A stretch of DNA of 64,000 nt from Dallia pectoralis (taxonomy: Eukaryota; Chordata; Actinopteri; Esociformes; Umbridae). The position numbers and the translations under genes are program-made. The stretch covers positions 10,766,292 to 10,830,291 of the forward strand of contig CM055728.1 of assembly GCA_029465975.1 (NCBI GenBank), in the 5' to 3' direction. Shown here piece by piece: positions 1-10,363 of the stretch. A model generated the notes under the pieces. That model worked only from the letters and a program-made list of their open reading frames with translations. It was not told the DNA's origin and did not search any database. Position 1 is the first letter of the stretch. Every line of letters starts with the position of its first letter.

Positions 1-180
1 AAATACTATTGACCGGTGACCGGTCTTCATTAGTTATTTTATAACCCACTGATCGTTACAAACATCAGTTGCCCAGCACTAAACCCTGTGAGGCAGCCAC
101 GTTAAATACAAAACAGTGCCATTGTTAGATGCTGTATATTTGCCCACTTAGTAAGGAATCGGTTCTTTCCACGACTTTAA
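1..180. other. Unique sequence, no feature seen
   Basis: I see no coding potential, RNA gene or repeat before the first tandem array. Confidence 0.5.
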
Positions 181-848
181 CGTGTGAATCATTTCTAATC
201 CTAACCCCATGATATAATTTGTGAATCATTTCTAACTCATCCCCATGATATAACGTTGTGAATCATTTCTAACTTTCCATGATATAACCTGTGAATCATT
301 TCTAACTCACCCTCATGATATAATGTGTGAATCATTTCTTACTCACCCCCATGATATAACGGTGTGAATCGTTCCTAACTGGGCATGATATAATGTGTGA
401 ATCATTTCCAACTCATCCCCATGAAATAATGTTTGAATCGTTTCTAACTGCGCATGATATAATGTGTGAATAATTTCCAACGCATCCCCATGATATAATG
501 TGTGAATCGTTTCTAAATCTGCATGATATAATGTGTGAATCATTTTCAACTCATCCCCATGATATAATGTGTGAATCATTTTCAACTCATCCCAATGATA
601 TAATGTGTCAATCATTTCCAACACATCCCCATGATATAATGTGTGAATCGTTTTAACTCCGCCTGATATAATGTGTGAATCATTTTCAACTCATCCAAAT
701 GATATAATGTGTGAATCATTTTCAACTCATCCCCATGATATAATGTGTGAATCATTTCCAACTCATCCCCATGATATAATGTGTGAATCATTTCCAACTC
801 ATCCCCATGATATAAAGTGTGAATCATTTCCAACTCATCCCCATAATG
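181..848. repeat. 36-bp minisatellite, about 19 copies
   Basis: Nineteen head-to-tail units begin with GTGAATCATTT or GTGAATCGTTT and end near CATGATATAA. Most are 36 bp and some 31-35 bp. The left units are the most diverged (TTTCTAAC) and the right units are homogeneous (TTTCCAACTCATCCCC), as expected of unequal exchange acting on one side. Open frames on both strands here are repeat artefacts. Confidence 0.95.
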
Positions 849-1053
849 ACGATGACAGTATGAAATAAAGTGTGGACTATTACTGTAGGCTACCACGGCC
901 ACTTCAATCACAATGGGATAATATTTCTGTCTCCGGAACAACTTGAAGTTAAAACCCATTGTCTTGTTTTTTAGACAGAAACTTTGGCTTAGCCTTGAAC
1001 TGGTTTCGAAATAGCCCACATAACCTCACTCTGGCTAGATCTATCTGTGCGTG

Positions 1054-1055
<2 letters not shown>
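849..1055. other. Unique spacer
   Basis: No recognisable feature between the first minisatellite and the GT microsatellite. Confidence 0.4.

Positions 1056-1088
<33 letters not shown>
1056..1088. repeat. (GT)n microsatellite
   Basis: About 16 uninterrupted GT dinucleotides. Confidence 0.97.
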
Positions 1089-1092
<4 letters not shown>

Positions 1093-2048
1093 GTACAGTA
1101 GTTAAACAGTCCACAGCAAGCTCTGCATGAATTATGCATGGCGTTGTGTAGTTACAGGGTGCCATGCGTGGTCCCAGCAATTTATTGCTCCGGTAATAGC
1201 AGGCGGAAGTCGAGGCTGTCAGAAATTCCCACCAGTTACATCCTACATCTCCAATTCCTGTTTGACAATATGTTTTACTTAGTGGATGATACAACTAGAT
1301 GAACACACATCCAATTAATGAGCTTATTACAGCCATTTTCCATGAAAGGACAAGGTTAATGTTTTGTATCCAGTGGGTTTGTATGCATGATGTTCAAATG
1401 AGCCAGGGGAAAGTGGAATTACATTTTTTTTTTACAATTGCTAAGTCGCACCTCTTGATATCCCAACCCATGTTCCCAAAACTTTGATCTTAGAACCAAA
1501 TCTTCTGACTACATTGACCCCTAACTCTTCTGGCAAATCAAACAATCGGTTCAAGGCCATTTTACCTGTGCTTAAAAGCAAACAATGTTTTTTAGATCAT
1601 ACTGTGTAGTCCGTCCATATATAAACACTACAGAGTATTCATTCAACGCTACAACAAAATAGAGTGCAGAAAGTACAGGGCAAGTTGTCTTTTTTATTGC
1701 TCACATAGTTTCCTGGAAGCATGGCTCATTTTCTTTAAACTCTAAACACAAATGCAAGAAAATCTCACCCAAAACTTCACAAACTTTTTGCTAAAGCAGA
1801 AAATGCAGTCAAAACGATATTGTCTCCTCCCAAAAGGAAATGTTGTCATTTAGTGACACGGTCACTCAACCAAATGAAAAGTAATGTATTGTAATGTAAA
1901 CTCGTATGTGCGCAAAACATTAAACGACAACCTCTTTAGTATGCCTTTTGCATTTTCAGTGTTACGCTACATACTGTACGTACAGTAGCCCGTTGTAAAC
2001 TGTTATGTTTTCAGAAAACATAAATAAAACACACAAATACAGAAACCT
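1089..2048. other. AT-rich unique DNA, possibly flank of a decayed transposon
   Basis: No gene or repeat can be supported from this sequence. It lies on the 3' side of the minus-strand IS630-like transposase and may contain that element's untranslated end, but no terminal inverted repeat could be placed. Confidence 0.3.
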
Positions 2049-2334
2049 GGTACGCCCATTCATGGCAATGGTTTATCCCTGACGGCAGAGACCTCTTCAG
2101 GAGGACACTGCGCCCTGCCACACTGCCCAGAATGTGCCGGAATGTTCTGGAATGGTTGGAGGAACATGATGAAGAGTTGGCCTGGCTTCCGGCTCTCTAG
2201 CCGATTGAGCGTAGGACACCTTTAGGGGTCTTGTAGAGTCCGTACCTCGGCGGGTCGGCGTTGTTTTGGTGTCACGCCGAGGGCCAGCGGCATATTAAGA
2301 TGGTGGTCATGATGTTTTCTTTCTCATCAGTGTA
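2049..2334 (+). mobile_element. Tc1-like transposon, 3' fragment
   Basis: This is the degraded 3' third of a Tc1-like transposon on the plus strand. The stretch at 2095-2125 (GACACTGCGCCCTGCCAC) matches the region around the second catalytic aspartate (D-N-A-P-C-H type) of a widespread fish Tc1 transposase. Positions 2215-2270 match its C-terminal coding end, and 2300-2334 (GGTGGTCATGATG ... CATCAGTGTA) match its terminal inverted repeat. There are internal deletions and several frameshifts. The same family recurs on the minus strand at 5.24-6.36 kb. Family membership comes from remembered consensus, not a search. Confidence 0.75.
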
Positions 2335-2523
2335 CACTGTGTGCTGTAAGTACTGCAAGTGATTCAATATTGAATGTCTGTTTATTCAGCATAACACATA
2401 AACATAAAAATGCAAAACTGCAAAATCCCCAAGAATAAAGTAAATTCTAAATGATAAGCACATTACAGTACACTGAATCTATCAATGTCAATAAGAGATA
2501 ATATCCGTCTCCGCATCGCGTCT
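2335..2523. other. Spacer between transposon remnants
   Basis: Nothing recognised between the Tc1 end and the C-terminal coding end of the IS630-like transposase. Confidence 0.4.
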
Positions 2524-3726
2524 TTAAGATGGATACGGCCAGAGGAGTTCCTCTTCGTCAGAAGCAACATTGTCCCTTGCCAGGCAATGAGGGAAGATCT
2601 TGACAAGGATCCAGCCTTGACAACACTCCGCACCACAAGCCAAGACCATTGCCTGTAAGAGATTTACCAAGTATATAAGATTTGGTAATAGAGCTTCCGC
2701 CGCTATTCAGAGAAAAACTATTTTATTGGGTTGAGGAAAGGGCTGTATGGTCGAAGGCCTTCATTTATGAATCTCTGGTTGATGTCGAACCACTCGGACG
2801 CCACTGTGAAAGCTGACGTTGTCCCAAATCACGACGTAGACAGGATGAACTGTCTGCTGACAATCCTGAAACATATGAAGCTCAGTTTTATACGGCTCCC
2901 AACTTGCATGATGATGGAGGACCTCACGAGTACTCATGGCTGCACAATGGGTGACCTTGCCACCACGCTGGCCAGAGACTTCCACAATGTTGCCAATTAC
3001 GTTGGCCAATAATGTGGCTGCCTATCTATCTCCTCTGCGCCAGATTGAACCCTGCCTCATCTACAAGCATGAATTCATGGGTTTGTCCACTGGAAATTTA
3101 ACAGAAACAAATACATACAGTAGTTTAGTGAGTGATACAGGAAGACAGACTTCTGCAATAGTGTATTCGTATGCACTCCTGATTTACATTCTCTCCAATA
3201 TAACGCAGTTCACAGTAACAGTTGGATAGTAGCATAGTGTTTCAGAGTGTACACTTATATACCTTTAACCCTTTTCTGAGTTGCGCTCAAGGGCTTCATT
3301 GTACGCTTGCATCAGGTGTACCTTGTCGTTCTACCGACATATGGTTGTCTTTCAGTTCTTCAAAAAATGCGCTTGTGTTTGTATTTGTATGTGTACGAAT
3401 GTATACATACATTAAAAATAGTCAGTATTTCTAAACGTTAAAAGTTTCCTTAGCATATAATCTGTAATAATGATGTACTGAATCAAATGTACACAGCAAA
3501 CTTCCAAAGACCAAAATGGAGAAAAAAATGTTCTCCACTCTGAATGTCCTGATTATGGTGGCCACAGGGAATCGGCTCAAATTGGCTTGTAATCTTTGTC
3601 CTGCTTCCCTCATTGTCATTCCATGAACGAGAACATGGTCTATCACAATGGCTCGAATTTCATCTGAAATGACTGTTTTTGGCCTTCCTCTTTGTGCTCT
3701 TCCTCCTCCACCACCACATCTTACAC
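2524..3726 (-). pseudogene. IS630/mariner-like DDE transposase, degenerate
   Basis: Several blocks match a transposase family common in fish, all on the minus strand and in N- to C-terminal order. A helix-turn-helix block at about 3726-3555 contains the stretches GRPKTVISDEIR and HGMTMREAGQR. At 3073-3020 is the first catalytic aspartate in a V-D-E-A-G-F-N-L motif, followed by a stop. At 3009-2761 is the second aspartate motif W-D-N-V-S-F-H. At 2660-2524 is the C-terminal block with FPHCLARDNV and LLWP before a TAA. The part between 3555 and 3080 is deleted or unalignable, and the P-x-S-P-x-L-N-P-I-E segment is missing. Stops and frame changes make it non-functional. In this family the helix-turn-helix is normally preceded by a low-complexity Gly/Arg region; here that position is occupied by the adjacent tandem array. 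Confidence 0.85.
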
Positions 3727-4250
3727 ATACTCTTCCTCCTCCACCACCTCTTACACATGCTCTTCCTCCTCCACCACCACCTCTTACACATACTCTTCCT
3801 CCTCCACCACCACATCTTACACATACTCTTCCTCCTCCTCCACCACCTCTTACACATGTTCTTCCTCCTCCACCACCACCTCTTACACATACTCTTCCTC
3901 CTCCACCACCACATCTTACACATACTCTTCCTCCTCCTCCACCACCTCTTACACATGTTCTTCCTCCTCCACCACCACCTCTTACACATACTCTTCCTCC
4001 TCCACCACCTCTTACACATGCTCTTCCTCCTCCACCACCACCTCTTACACATGCTCTTCCTCCACCACCACATCTTACACATACTCTTCCTCCTCCACCA
4101 CCTCTTACACATGCTCTTCCTCCTCCACCACCACCTCTTACACATACTCTTCCTCCTCCACCACCTCTTACACATGCTCTTCCTCCTCCACCACCACCTC
4201 TTACACAGACTCTTCTTCCTCCACCACAACATCTTACACATGCTCTTCCT
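3695..4250. repeat. 30/33-bp minisatellite at the transposase N-terminus
   Basis: About 17 units of CTCTTACACATRCTCTTCCT followed by (CCTCCA)(CCA)n. Unit lengths are 30 or 33 bp, so every length change is a whole codon. In the minus-strand frame that continues into the helix-turn-helix block, each unit reads Val-Arg-(Gly)5-6-Arg-(Val/Ala)-Cys, matching the Gly/Arg-rich N-terminus expected of the family. Other frames also stay open (for example a Cys-Lys-Arg-Trp-Trp-Trp reading), but these are by-products. Confidence 0.93.
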
Positions 4251-4862
4251 CATCTGTCTCTCAGATTGTGTCCATCTTTTGTTGGTATCAACATCCAACA
4301 CACCTGTGCACTCTGAACAGGCTTATATTCCACGGTTTGATCATTAGAAACAACTGTGAACAACGGTGAGTCATTGTGTGTAAAAGATGACAACTGCGTT
4401 GTAGTTGTGTTTACCATTCTGCAACACAAGTGCCCCAGAGTGTGAAATGTGTTTCATTTAGTTTGGAGTCAACAAATGGATTTAGGCCACTGAGCATTTG
4501 GTTCAGAGAATGTTTTTTGTCATATTTGGCAATTCAGTATACTGTAAACAGTTTGAAAATCAATTGGTCTGATGTGCCTCTGTGGGCGGTTAAAATCCAA
4601 CCTAAAGTGCGTGATCTTTAAGCTGACGTCATATGCATACCTACGTACCACATGAACCATTCTTTTATCTGAATCCCATGACTCTATGACCCCTCGGCAC
4701 GGCTCAACGAGGGGCAGTTATCGTGAGCGGTAGGCTGTGAGCCGTCTCTGTCCAGGAATATCTCAACCACCTCACAGATCCTCAGACTCATCTAAGGATA
4801 GGAGAGATACAGTAGAGCTTCACTGGGCCAGTTATCTACTGAGACTAGAGCACAGGTGCAAC

Positions 4863-4865
<3 letters not shown>
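4251..4865. other. Probable 5' flank of the IS630-like element, otherwise unique
   Basis: Sequence upstream, in minus orientation, of the transposase N-terminus. I see no gene. It may include the 5' untranslated region and terminal repeat, but no inverted-repeat partner was identified on the other side. Confidence 0.3.
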
Positions 4866-4895
<30 letters not shown>

Positions 4896-4914
4896 CACAC
4901 ACACACACACACAC
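4866..4914. repeat. (CA)n microsatellite, one interruption
   Basis: CA dinucleotides with a single CC interruption near 4896. Confidence 0.97.
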
Positions 4915-5243
4915 GACGGAAGAACAGTAGACGGGGTGAGAGTGTTAGAGGTGATCTTGAAAAGGGAAAAGATATAGCTGTGGAGAATTAATTTAATTTG
5001 AAGACAAGTCGAGACGGGGTGAGAGGCGAGGAGAGAGTGGAGCGGACGAGGTGAGATCAGGGCAGAGGTGAGTGAAGACATGAGGGGAGCGTTAAAGGGA
5101 AAGTAGTCGAGGTGAGTTAAAGGAAGAGGTTAGGGGAGCGGTGCAGGAGACTATGAGGAGAGACACGAGGAGAATAACGTGGGAGAGAGGAAGATGAGTG
5201 TGAGAGGCGAGTGTGAGGGAAGAAAGCTGAGGTGAGGAAAACC
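4915..5243. repeat. Purine-rich (GA-rich) low-complexity tract
   Basis: The plus strand is dominated by G and A (GAGGTGAG, GAGGAGAGA and similar) for about 330 bp. No regular period is obvious. Confidence 0.7.
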
Positions 5244-6357
5244 ATTAGGGAATGTCCCGCCAAGGCACGGCCTTTACAAGACCCCTGAAGGTGTCCTGTG
5301 GTATCTGGCACCAAGACATTAGCATTAGTAAATTGCGAGGCGGACTCGCCGCGGATCAGACTTGTTGGTCCAGCACATTCCACGGATGCTCAATCAAATT
5401 GAGATCTGGGGAATTTGCAGGTTCTGGACAGCGCCTGGAACTCTTCATCATGTTCCTCAAACCGTTACCAAACTATGTGTGCAGGGTGACGGACGGGCTC
5501 CACTTTACTGCTAAAACAGGCCACTGATATCAGCGTACACCATTGCCATGAAGGGGAGTTTCTGTTAGGTGGCACGTGTGAGATGACAGTCTACATGAAA
5601 TGACAGTCTACATGAAATGACAGTCTACATGAAATGACAGTCTACATGAGATGACAGTCTACATGAGATGACAGTCTACATGAGATGACAGTCTACATGA
5701 GATGACAGTCTACATGAGATGACAGTCTACATGAGATGACAGTCTACATGAGATGACAGTCTACATGAGATGACAGTCTACATGAGATGACAGTCTACAT
5801 GAGATGACAGTCTACATGAGATGACAGTCTACATGAGATGACAGTCTACATGAGATGACAGTCTACATGAGATGACAGTCTACATGAGATGACAGTCTAC
5901 ATGAGATGACAGTCTACATGAGATGACAGTCTACATGAGATGACAGTCTACATGAGATGACAGTCTACATGAGATGACAGTCTACATGAGATGACAGTCT
6001 ACATGAGATGACAGTCTACATGAGATGACAGTCTACATGAACGCCTGGACCCAGGGTATCCTAGCAGAACATCACCTGGAGGGTTACACTCCCTTAACCC
6101 GGCTTGTTGTCTTTACACAGTGCATCGTGGGGCCATCCCATCCCCATGTGAACAGAGCACATGTATCCTGCCAAACACGTGATGTAAAATAAAACAGGAC
6201 TCATCAGAACAGGCAAACGTCTACCACTGCACCAGGGTCCAGTTCTGATGCTCCGGGGCCCATTGTAGACACCCGGTACTTGACGCGTGTCCTTGTCCTT
6301 GAGATGATCAATATCATTAGCTGTACCTTTGGTCATAACGTTCTGTCTCATCAATGT
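5244..6357 (-). mobile_element. Tc1-like transposon remnant, split by a 17-bp array
   Basis: A minus-strand copy of the same Tc1-like family as 2049-2334. Positions 5270-5470 match the C-terminal half (ATGCTCAATC..ATTGAGATCTGGGG is the complement of the N-P-I-E-H coding stretch). Positions 5535-5580 and 6041-6280 match the segment upstream of it (GGGGCCATCCCATCCCCA, GTGATGTAAAATAAAAC, CCAGTTCTGATGCTC). Positions 6300-6357 match the terminal inverted repeat (GGTCATAACGTTCTG). The coding part between about 6285 and 6300, corresponding to the transposase N-terminal half, is deleted, and frameshifts are present throughout. The interior at 5581-6040 has been replaced by a tandem expansion of the element's own sequence. 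Confidence 0.8.
5581..6040. repeat. 17-bp tandem array, 27 copies
   Basis: Units of AGATGACAGTCTACATG. The first three units have AAATGACAG and the rest are almost perfectly identical. The array sits exactly where the host Tc1 element should carry one copy of a similar sequence (family consensus close to AAAGTAACATCCACATGA), and the element continues on both sides. Confidence 0.97.
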
Positions 6358-6717
6358 AGAATTATATGCGTTAGTATTTTTCTTTCTTGCAAATGGTTAG
6401 CTGATAGCTCCATCATGAGTAATGTGCGTTTTAGTATAACTGGGTTGTGTGGATCACTCTGTAAGGTTTAAATATATGTACGTAAAATGTGCAGATGTGC
6501 TAAAATATACAGACAGGCTATGACTAAATCAATTCTACATAAAAATGATTTTAAACATCAGTTTCTTTGACGAGGCAAACATTTAATCACCAGCATTAAA
6601 AAAGTTGCTGCAGGAGCAAACTGCTGAAATTCTACAAATTTTTTGGGTGTACTTCAAAAAACTGCTGACTGTTCACTGGCCAACCCAGAATGGCCCAGTT
6701 TTTCCCCAAAACACACA
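6358..6717. other. Unique AT-rich DNA
   Basis: No feature recognised between the Tc1 remnant and the hAT element. Confidence 0.4.
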
Positions 6718-7940
6718 CAAGCGCCCAGTGTTGTGCCTGAACGCGTTCATTGAACGATAGTTCATGAACGCGTTCATATTTTGGGCGAACGTGAACTGAA
6801 CGTACTGCTTTACTGGCTGATGAACGTTCCTGTGAACGCGTTCATTCTGGTGTCTTTGAACGGCACGTTCTCTTAGTTTACCCTCATTTAATATGATGCC
6901 AGATTTCTATGGTGCCTTCTTTGCGCAAACCCGGCAACAACAGATATTAATATGTATCAGAAAAAACACCCAATCTGGCAACATCAGCCACTAGTGTCGC
7001 ACCGCCGCATCGTCATTAAAATAAAAACCAAAAGTATCTATGAGCGACAAAGGAGCAAGGAGGCGTCGAATTGTACTTTTAATGAGTTTTATGACAAGGT
7101 CGGTGAGGATGGGCAAAATCAGACGTTTTTTGTGCAAACTTTGCCCGCCGGGTTTTAAAAATAAAATCCGCACATCAATATCATCCAAAGCAACCTGAAA
7201 CGGCATATTGAATTAAAGTACAATCAACGACAAAAAAAATAAAACAGATCCTCGACCCAATCAACCCAGATCCCGATAACTGCCTACAGTATAGCGGCTC
7301 CGTTGTCATCTCCCAGCCGCAGCTGGACAACCTGGTGGTGCAGTATATTGTCGGAGACCTGCAGCCTTTGAGTAAAGTGGAAAGCCCAGCTTTCGTTAAC
7401 TTAATTAAACGGTTGCAGCCATCCAAAAACGTGCCATCAAGAAAGAAGGTACAGACACTGTTAAACCCACAACACTGTTAACCCCATAAAACACAACACT
7501 GCCCTGCCCTCAAGCGCTCCAGTAGAGAGGCTCCTCAGCATCGGTGGTCTAATATTCAGGTAGGAATAAACAGTGATTATATTACAATATAATAATTACA
7601 GTAAATACCCAGTCTCAATCAATAGTTATTGGTGATATTATTATATTTCTGGGTTTCAATATAAACATGTCCAATTATTTGATTGCCTCAGCTCACAATT
7701 GCTTTAATAGATATTACTGTGATCATTTTTGCCACGATAATCATGATGTTAATATTTCTTGTTCTTTGTGTCTGTGGTTCTATATGGGCTCTGGCAATAA
7801 TATGGAAAAAAGAACTATAAATGAACTAGTTCAAAATTTGAACTATGAACTATGAACTGAACTAGTTCATTTTAAAATGTGTGAACTGAACTTTGAACTA
7901 GTTCATGTAGAAAGTGAACTTTCCCAAAACTGCAAGCGCC
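6718..7940 (+). mobile_element. hAT DNA transposon, internally deleted, with 8-bp target duplications
   Basis: The element occupies 6726-7932 (1,207 bp). It is flanked by perfect 8-bp direct repeats CAAGCGCC at 6718-6725 and 7933-7940, the target-duplication length diagnostic of hAT elements. Its ends are imperfect inverted repeats: left CAGTGTTGTGCC and right, reverse-complemented, CAGTTTTGGGAA. Both subterminal regions are packed with short palindromic motifs (left GAACGCGTTCAT, right GAACTAGTTCA), probable transposase-binding repeats. The interior keeps only the N-terminal third of a transposase. At about 1.2 kb against the usual 2.5-4 kb it is a non-autonomous derivative. Confidence 0.92.
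7060..7440 (+). pseudogene. hAT transposase N-terminal fragment with BED-type zinc finger
   Basis: The first part (7066-7215) has the features of a BED zinc finger: an L-C-K-L-C-P pair of cysteines, a basic stretch with K-N-K-I-R-T-S, and a terminal R-H-I-E-L-K histidine block. It is spread over three frames by two small indels. The second part (7314-7436) is a clean frame with QLDNLVVQYIVGDLQPLSKV and then V-E-S-P-A-F-V-N-L-I, matching the helical segment that follows the BED domain in hAT transposases. The RNase H-like catalytic domain and the dimerisation domain are absent. It is a fossil with no function expected. Confidence 0.82.
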
Positions 7941-8895
7941 CTCACACACACATAACACATGTTAAATCAGATACATGGGGACAAGAAAGCTCATATCTAC
8001 TTACTCCTACTTTTACCAATCATAAACTTTAACTTAATCTTAAATGTAACCCTATTCCTAAACGAGACCTCAATAACCATTCATAACCAATCATTTATGC
8101 CTAAACATAACCTAGTCCAATGCATTAACCTAAACCTAACCAGTGAAACCGCATTGCTAGCTCTAATTCTAATCCTTTATCCAATTGCCTTTTTGTAAAT
8201 GGCAACAGGAGAAATGTGTCATCTTTTTCAGATTTAACCACATTTTGGGGTCCAGTTATATAGTTGAGTCAGAGACCCAATTACAGGCACACACGATGAA
8301 ACAAACATTTATGTTTCTATATTACCCTGTGACAAACACAACAGCACAGAACAAGCTTTGAGTAGGTGCTAGTACCTAACCCAGTGACTTGTTGACTGTT
8401 CCTCTGGCCTTATTCTCGGATCAGTGGGTGACTTTAATGGAAGGGGTCAGCTGTAATGCACTCTTCCTTGCCCTGAAGTCAAAGTGTCATAGCCTAAAGT
8501 TATGTTCTTTATAAAGAATGTTTAGACTCACTGGTTAAATTAAAGAATCCCTGGTTAATATAAGAAATGTGTCACTTTTATTAGAAAAAGGTGATTAACA
8601 TTGTATATTCTTGTTCCTTTACCTACGGGCAGGTTATGACACATTTTCTTATTACATAAAAACAGAAATGTTATTACATTTACATGTCCCCACAAGGACG
8701 GTTAAATAAATGTTTCTCTGTTTGTGTCTGTCGGTGTATATCGTGTGTGTCCATATATGTTTGTATGTGCCTTTCTGTTTGTGCGCAACTGATCTACCAT
8801 GTATTTATGTACATGGCTGTTTTTTGTTGTTGAGGTAAATAATATTGTCTGTGAGTGTATTACAAGTATTATACGTCTACGTGTTCTTGTTATGT
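7941..8895. other. Unique DNA with a CCTAA-rich stretch
   Basis: No gene recognised. Positions 8030-8180 are strand-biased (A+C-rich, with many CCTAA/AACC words) without a regular period, probably old low-complexity sequence. Confidence 0.4.
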
Positions 8896-8896
8896 G

Positions 8897-8911
8897 TACA
8901 CACACACACAC

Positions 8912-8963
<52 letters not shown>

Positions 8964-8998
8964 GCACGCACGCGCACACACACACAAACACACACACT
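8897..8998. repeat. (CA)n microsatellite with CG interruptions
   Basis: About 100 bp of CA dinucleotides with a cluster of CACG interruptions near 8959-8975. Confidence 0.97.
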
Positions 8999-9526
8999 CA
9001 ATGTGTCAATGTCCCTCTGTGGAAAACCACTATGCTTACATGCCTCTGAGGCTGGGCTAGGCTGAGCTGATAAGAGAAGCAGAAATATACTGTCGTTTGT
9101 TGAAAAGAAACCCAAGCGTTGGCTGTATGCATCGCTTATTGCTTTTTAATATGGCAAAGACAGAATACATAAAACATGAGTCTGCGTCTCTTAAAAGAAA
9201 CAGTCTGTTTCATAATTGCCGCTGTATGCATTCACACATAAACACTACAAAAACCAATAATATTCCAAACCGCCGGGTTAATAATTCATTGACGGCATAC
9301 ATAAATAGGGAATCAGGAGTGATTTAATTAACAGGCTCAGAAAGCCACACTCAGTGTTAGATAAACAAATGCTTGTGCTCCAGTGGATTGACATGGAGGA
9401 TGAGAATGTGGATGAGATGGGGAGATTGGGAGAGAGAGAGAGAGAGACAGATGGGAGAGAAAGAATGAGGGAGACAGACATAGAGAGACTGACAGTGAGA
9501 CAGAGATAGAACGTGTGAGAGTGGAG

Positions 9527-9565
<39 letters not shown>

Positions 9566-10363
9566 GCTGACAGGAAATATTTTACATTTTGTTTATTCAT
9601 AAATGTATGCAACTCAAGGTAAAGTTTAGCAATACACACGTGGCTGTGAATATCTGCCCACACATTTAGACGCGCACGTTTCATAATTGTCCCAATTGTC
9701 TTATTTTCTCTCAACGCCAAGGTATTTTTCACGTGGATGTAATCATGTTTTCATTGTCTAATATGAACAATGTTTTGGTGTTCATCTGTACAGCTATTCA
9801 CACAGCTTGTCAAGACTACTTACTGGAATACAAAAAAACCCATCTGATTTATATAGTAGTGTGTATGCTTACATAAGCAGAAAGGAACATGGTTTATTAT
9901 TTGAATTTGCTAAAAAGATTTTGTCAGTCTTTTATGATTCTTTCCCGATATCGCCTAGAGGGGTTTGAATGACTGCTATGTGTAAGATATCGAAAATGGA
10001 TTGGCTGGCTATTCCAAAGCTATCCTTGACTTGATGAACAGACAAACCAAGAGACAAAGAGAAAGCAGGACCTCTTTGCGAAGCTTTCTTACCCTGGGCT
10101 GGATGTCAGAGACTTTGATGCATGTGTTTCCAACTGATGACTTGCTCATGACGGGGGAAACGGCCTGAGATGGAGAAAATATCAAATAGCCTGGGACTAA
10201 TGCATGTGACTATCAGTCAGTGGGACAGAACTCAGTGAGAGATGTCCCTCATCAGGCCAGGGGCTAAAGATGGAATAAAAAGCACACTGATTAGACTTCA
10301 GTTCAAAATTGCTTGATTTTTCTTACTCTTCAATTATACCAGTGCTGGTACTAATCCATTAGA
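8999..10363. other. Unique DNA with a GA tract and a (GT)n tract
   Basis: No gene recognised. A GA-rich tract lies at about 9418-9500 and a (GT)n microsatellite at 9531-9563. The remainder is unique AT-rich sequence. Confidence 0.5.
9531..9563. repeat. (GT)n microsatellite
   Basis: Sixteen GT repeats without interruption. Confidence 0.97.

Noticed and set aside
3648..4369. Plus-strand proline/leucine/serine-rich frames over the 3.7-kb array
   Set aside because: The biologically sensible frame is on the minus strand, entering the transposase. The plus frames are complements of a stop-free repeat.
5581..6040. CRISPR-like regular repeats
   Set aside because: There are no spacers; the 17-bp units are directly contiguous and the context is a eukaryotic transposon.
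8030..8180. Interstitial telomeric repeat (CCTAA-rich)
   Set aside because: Words such as CCTAAACCTAACC occur, but there is no tandem CCCTAA array.
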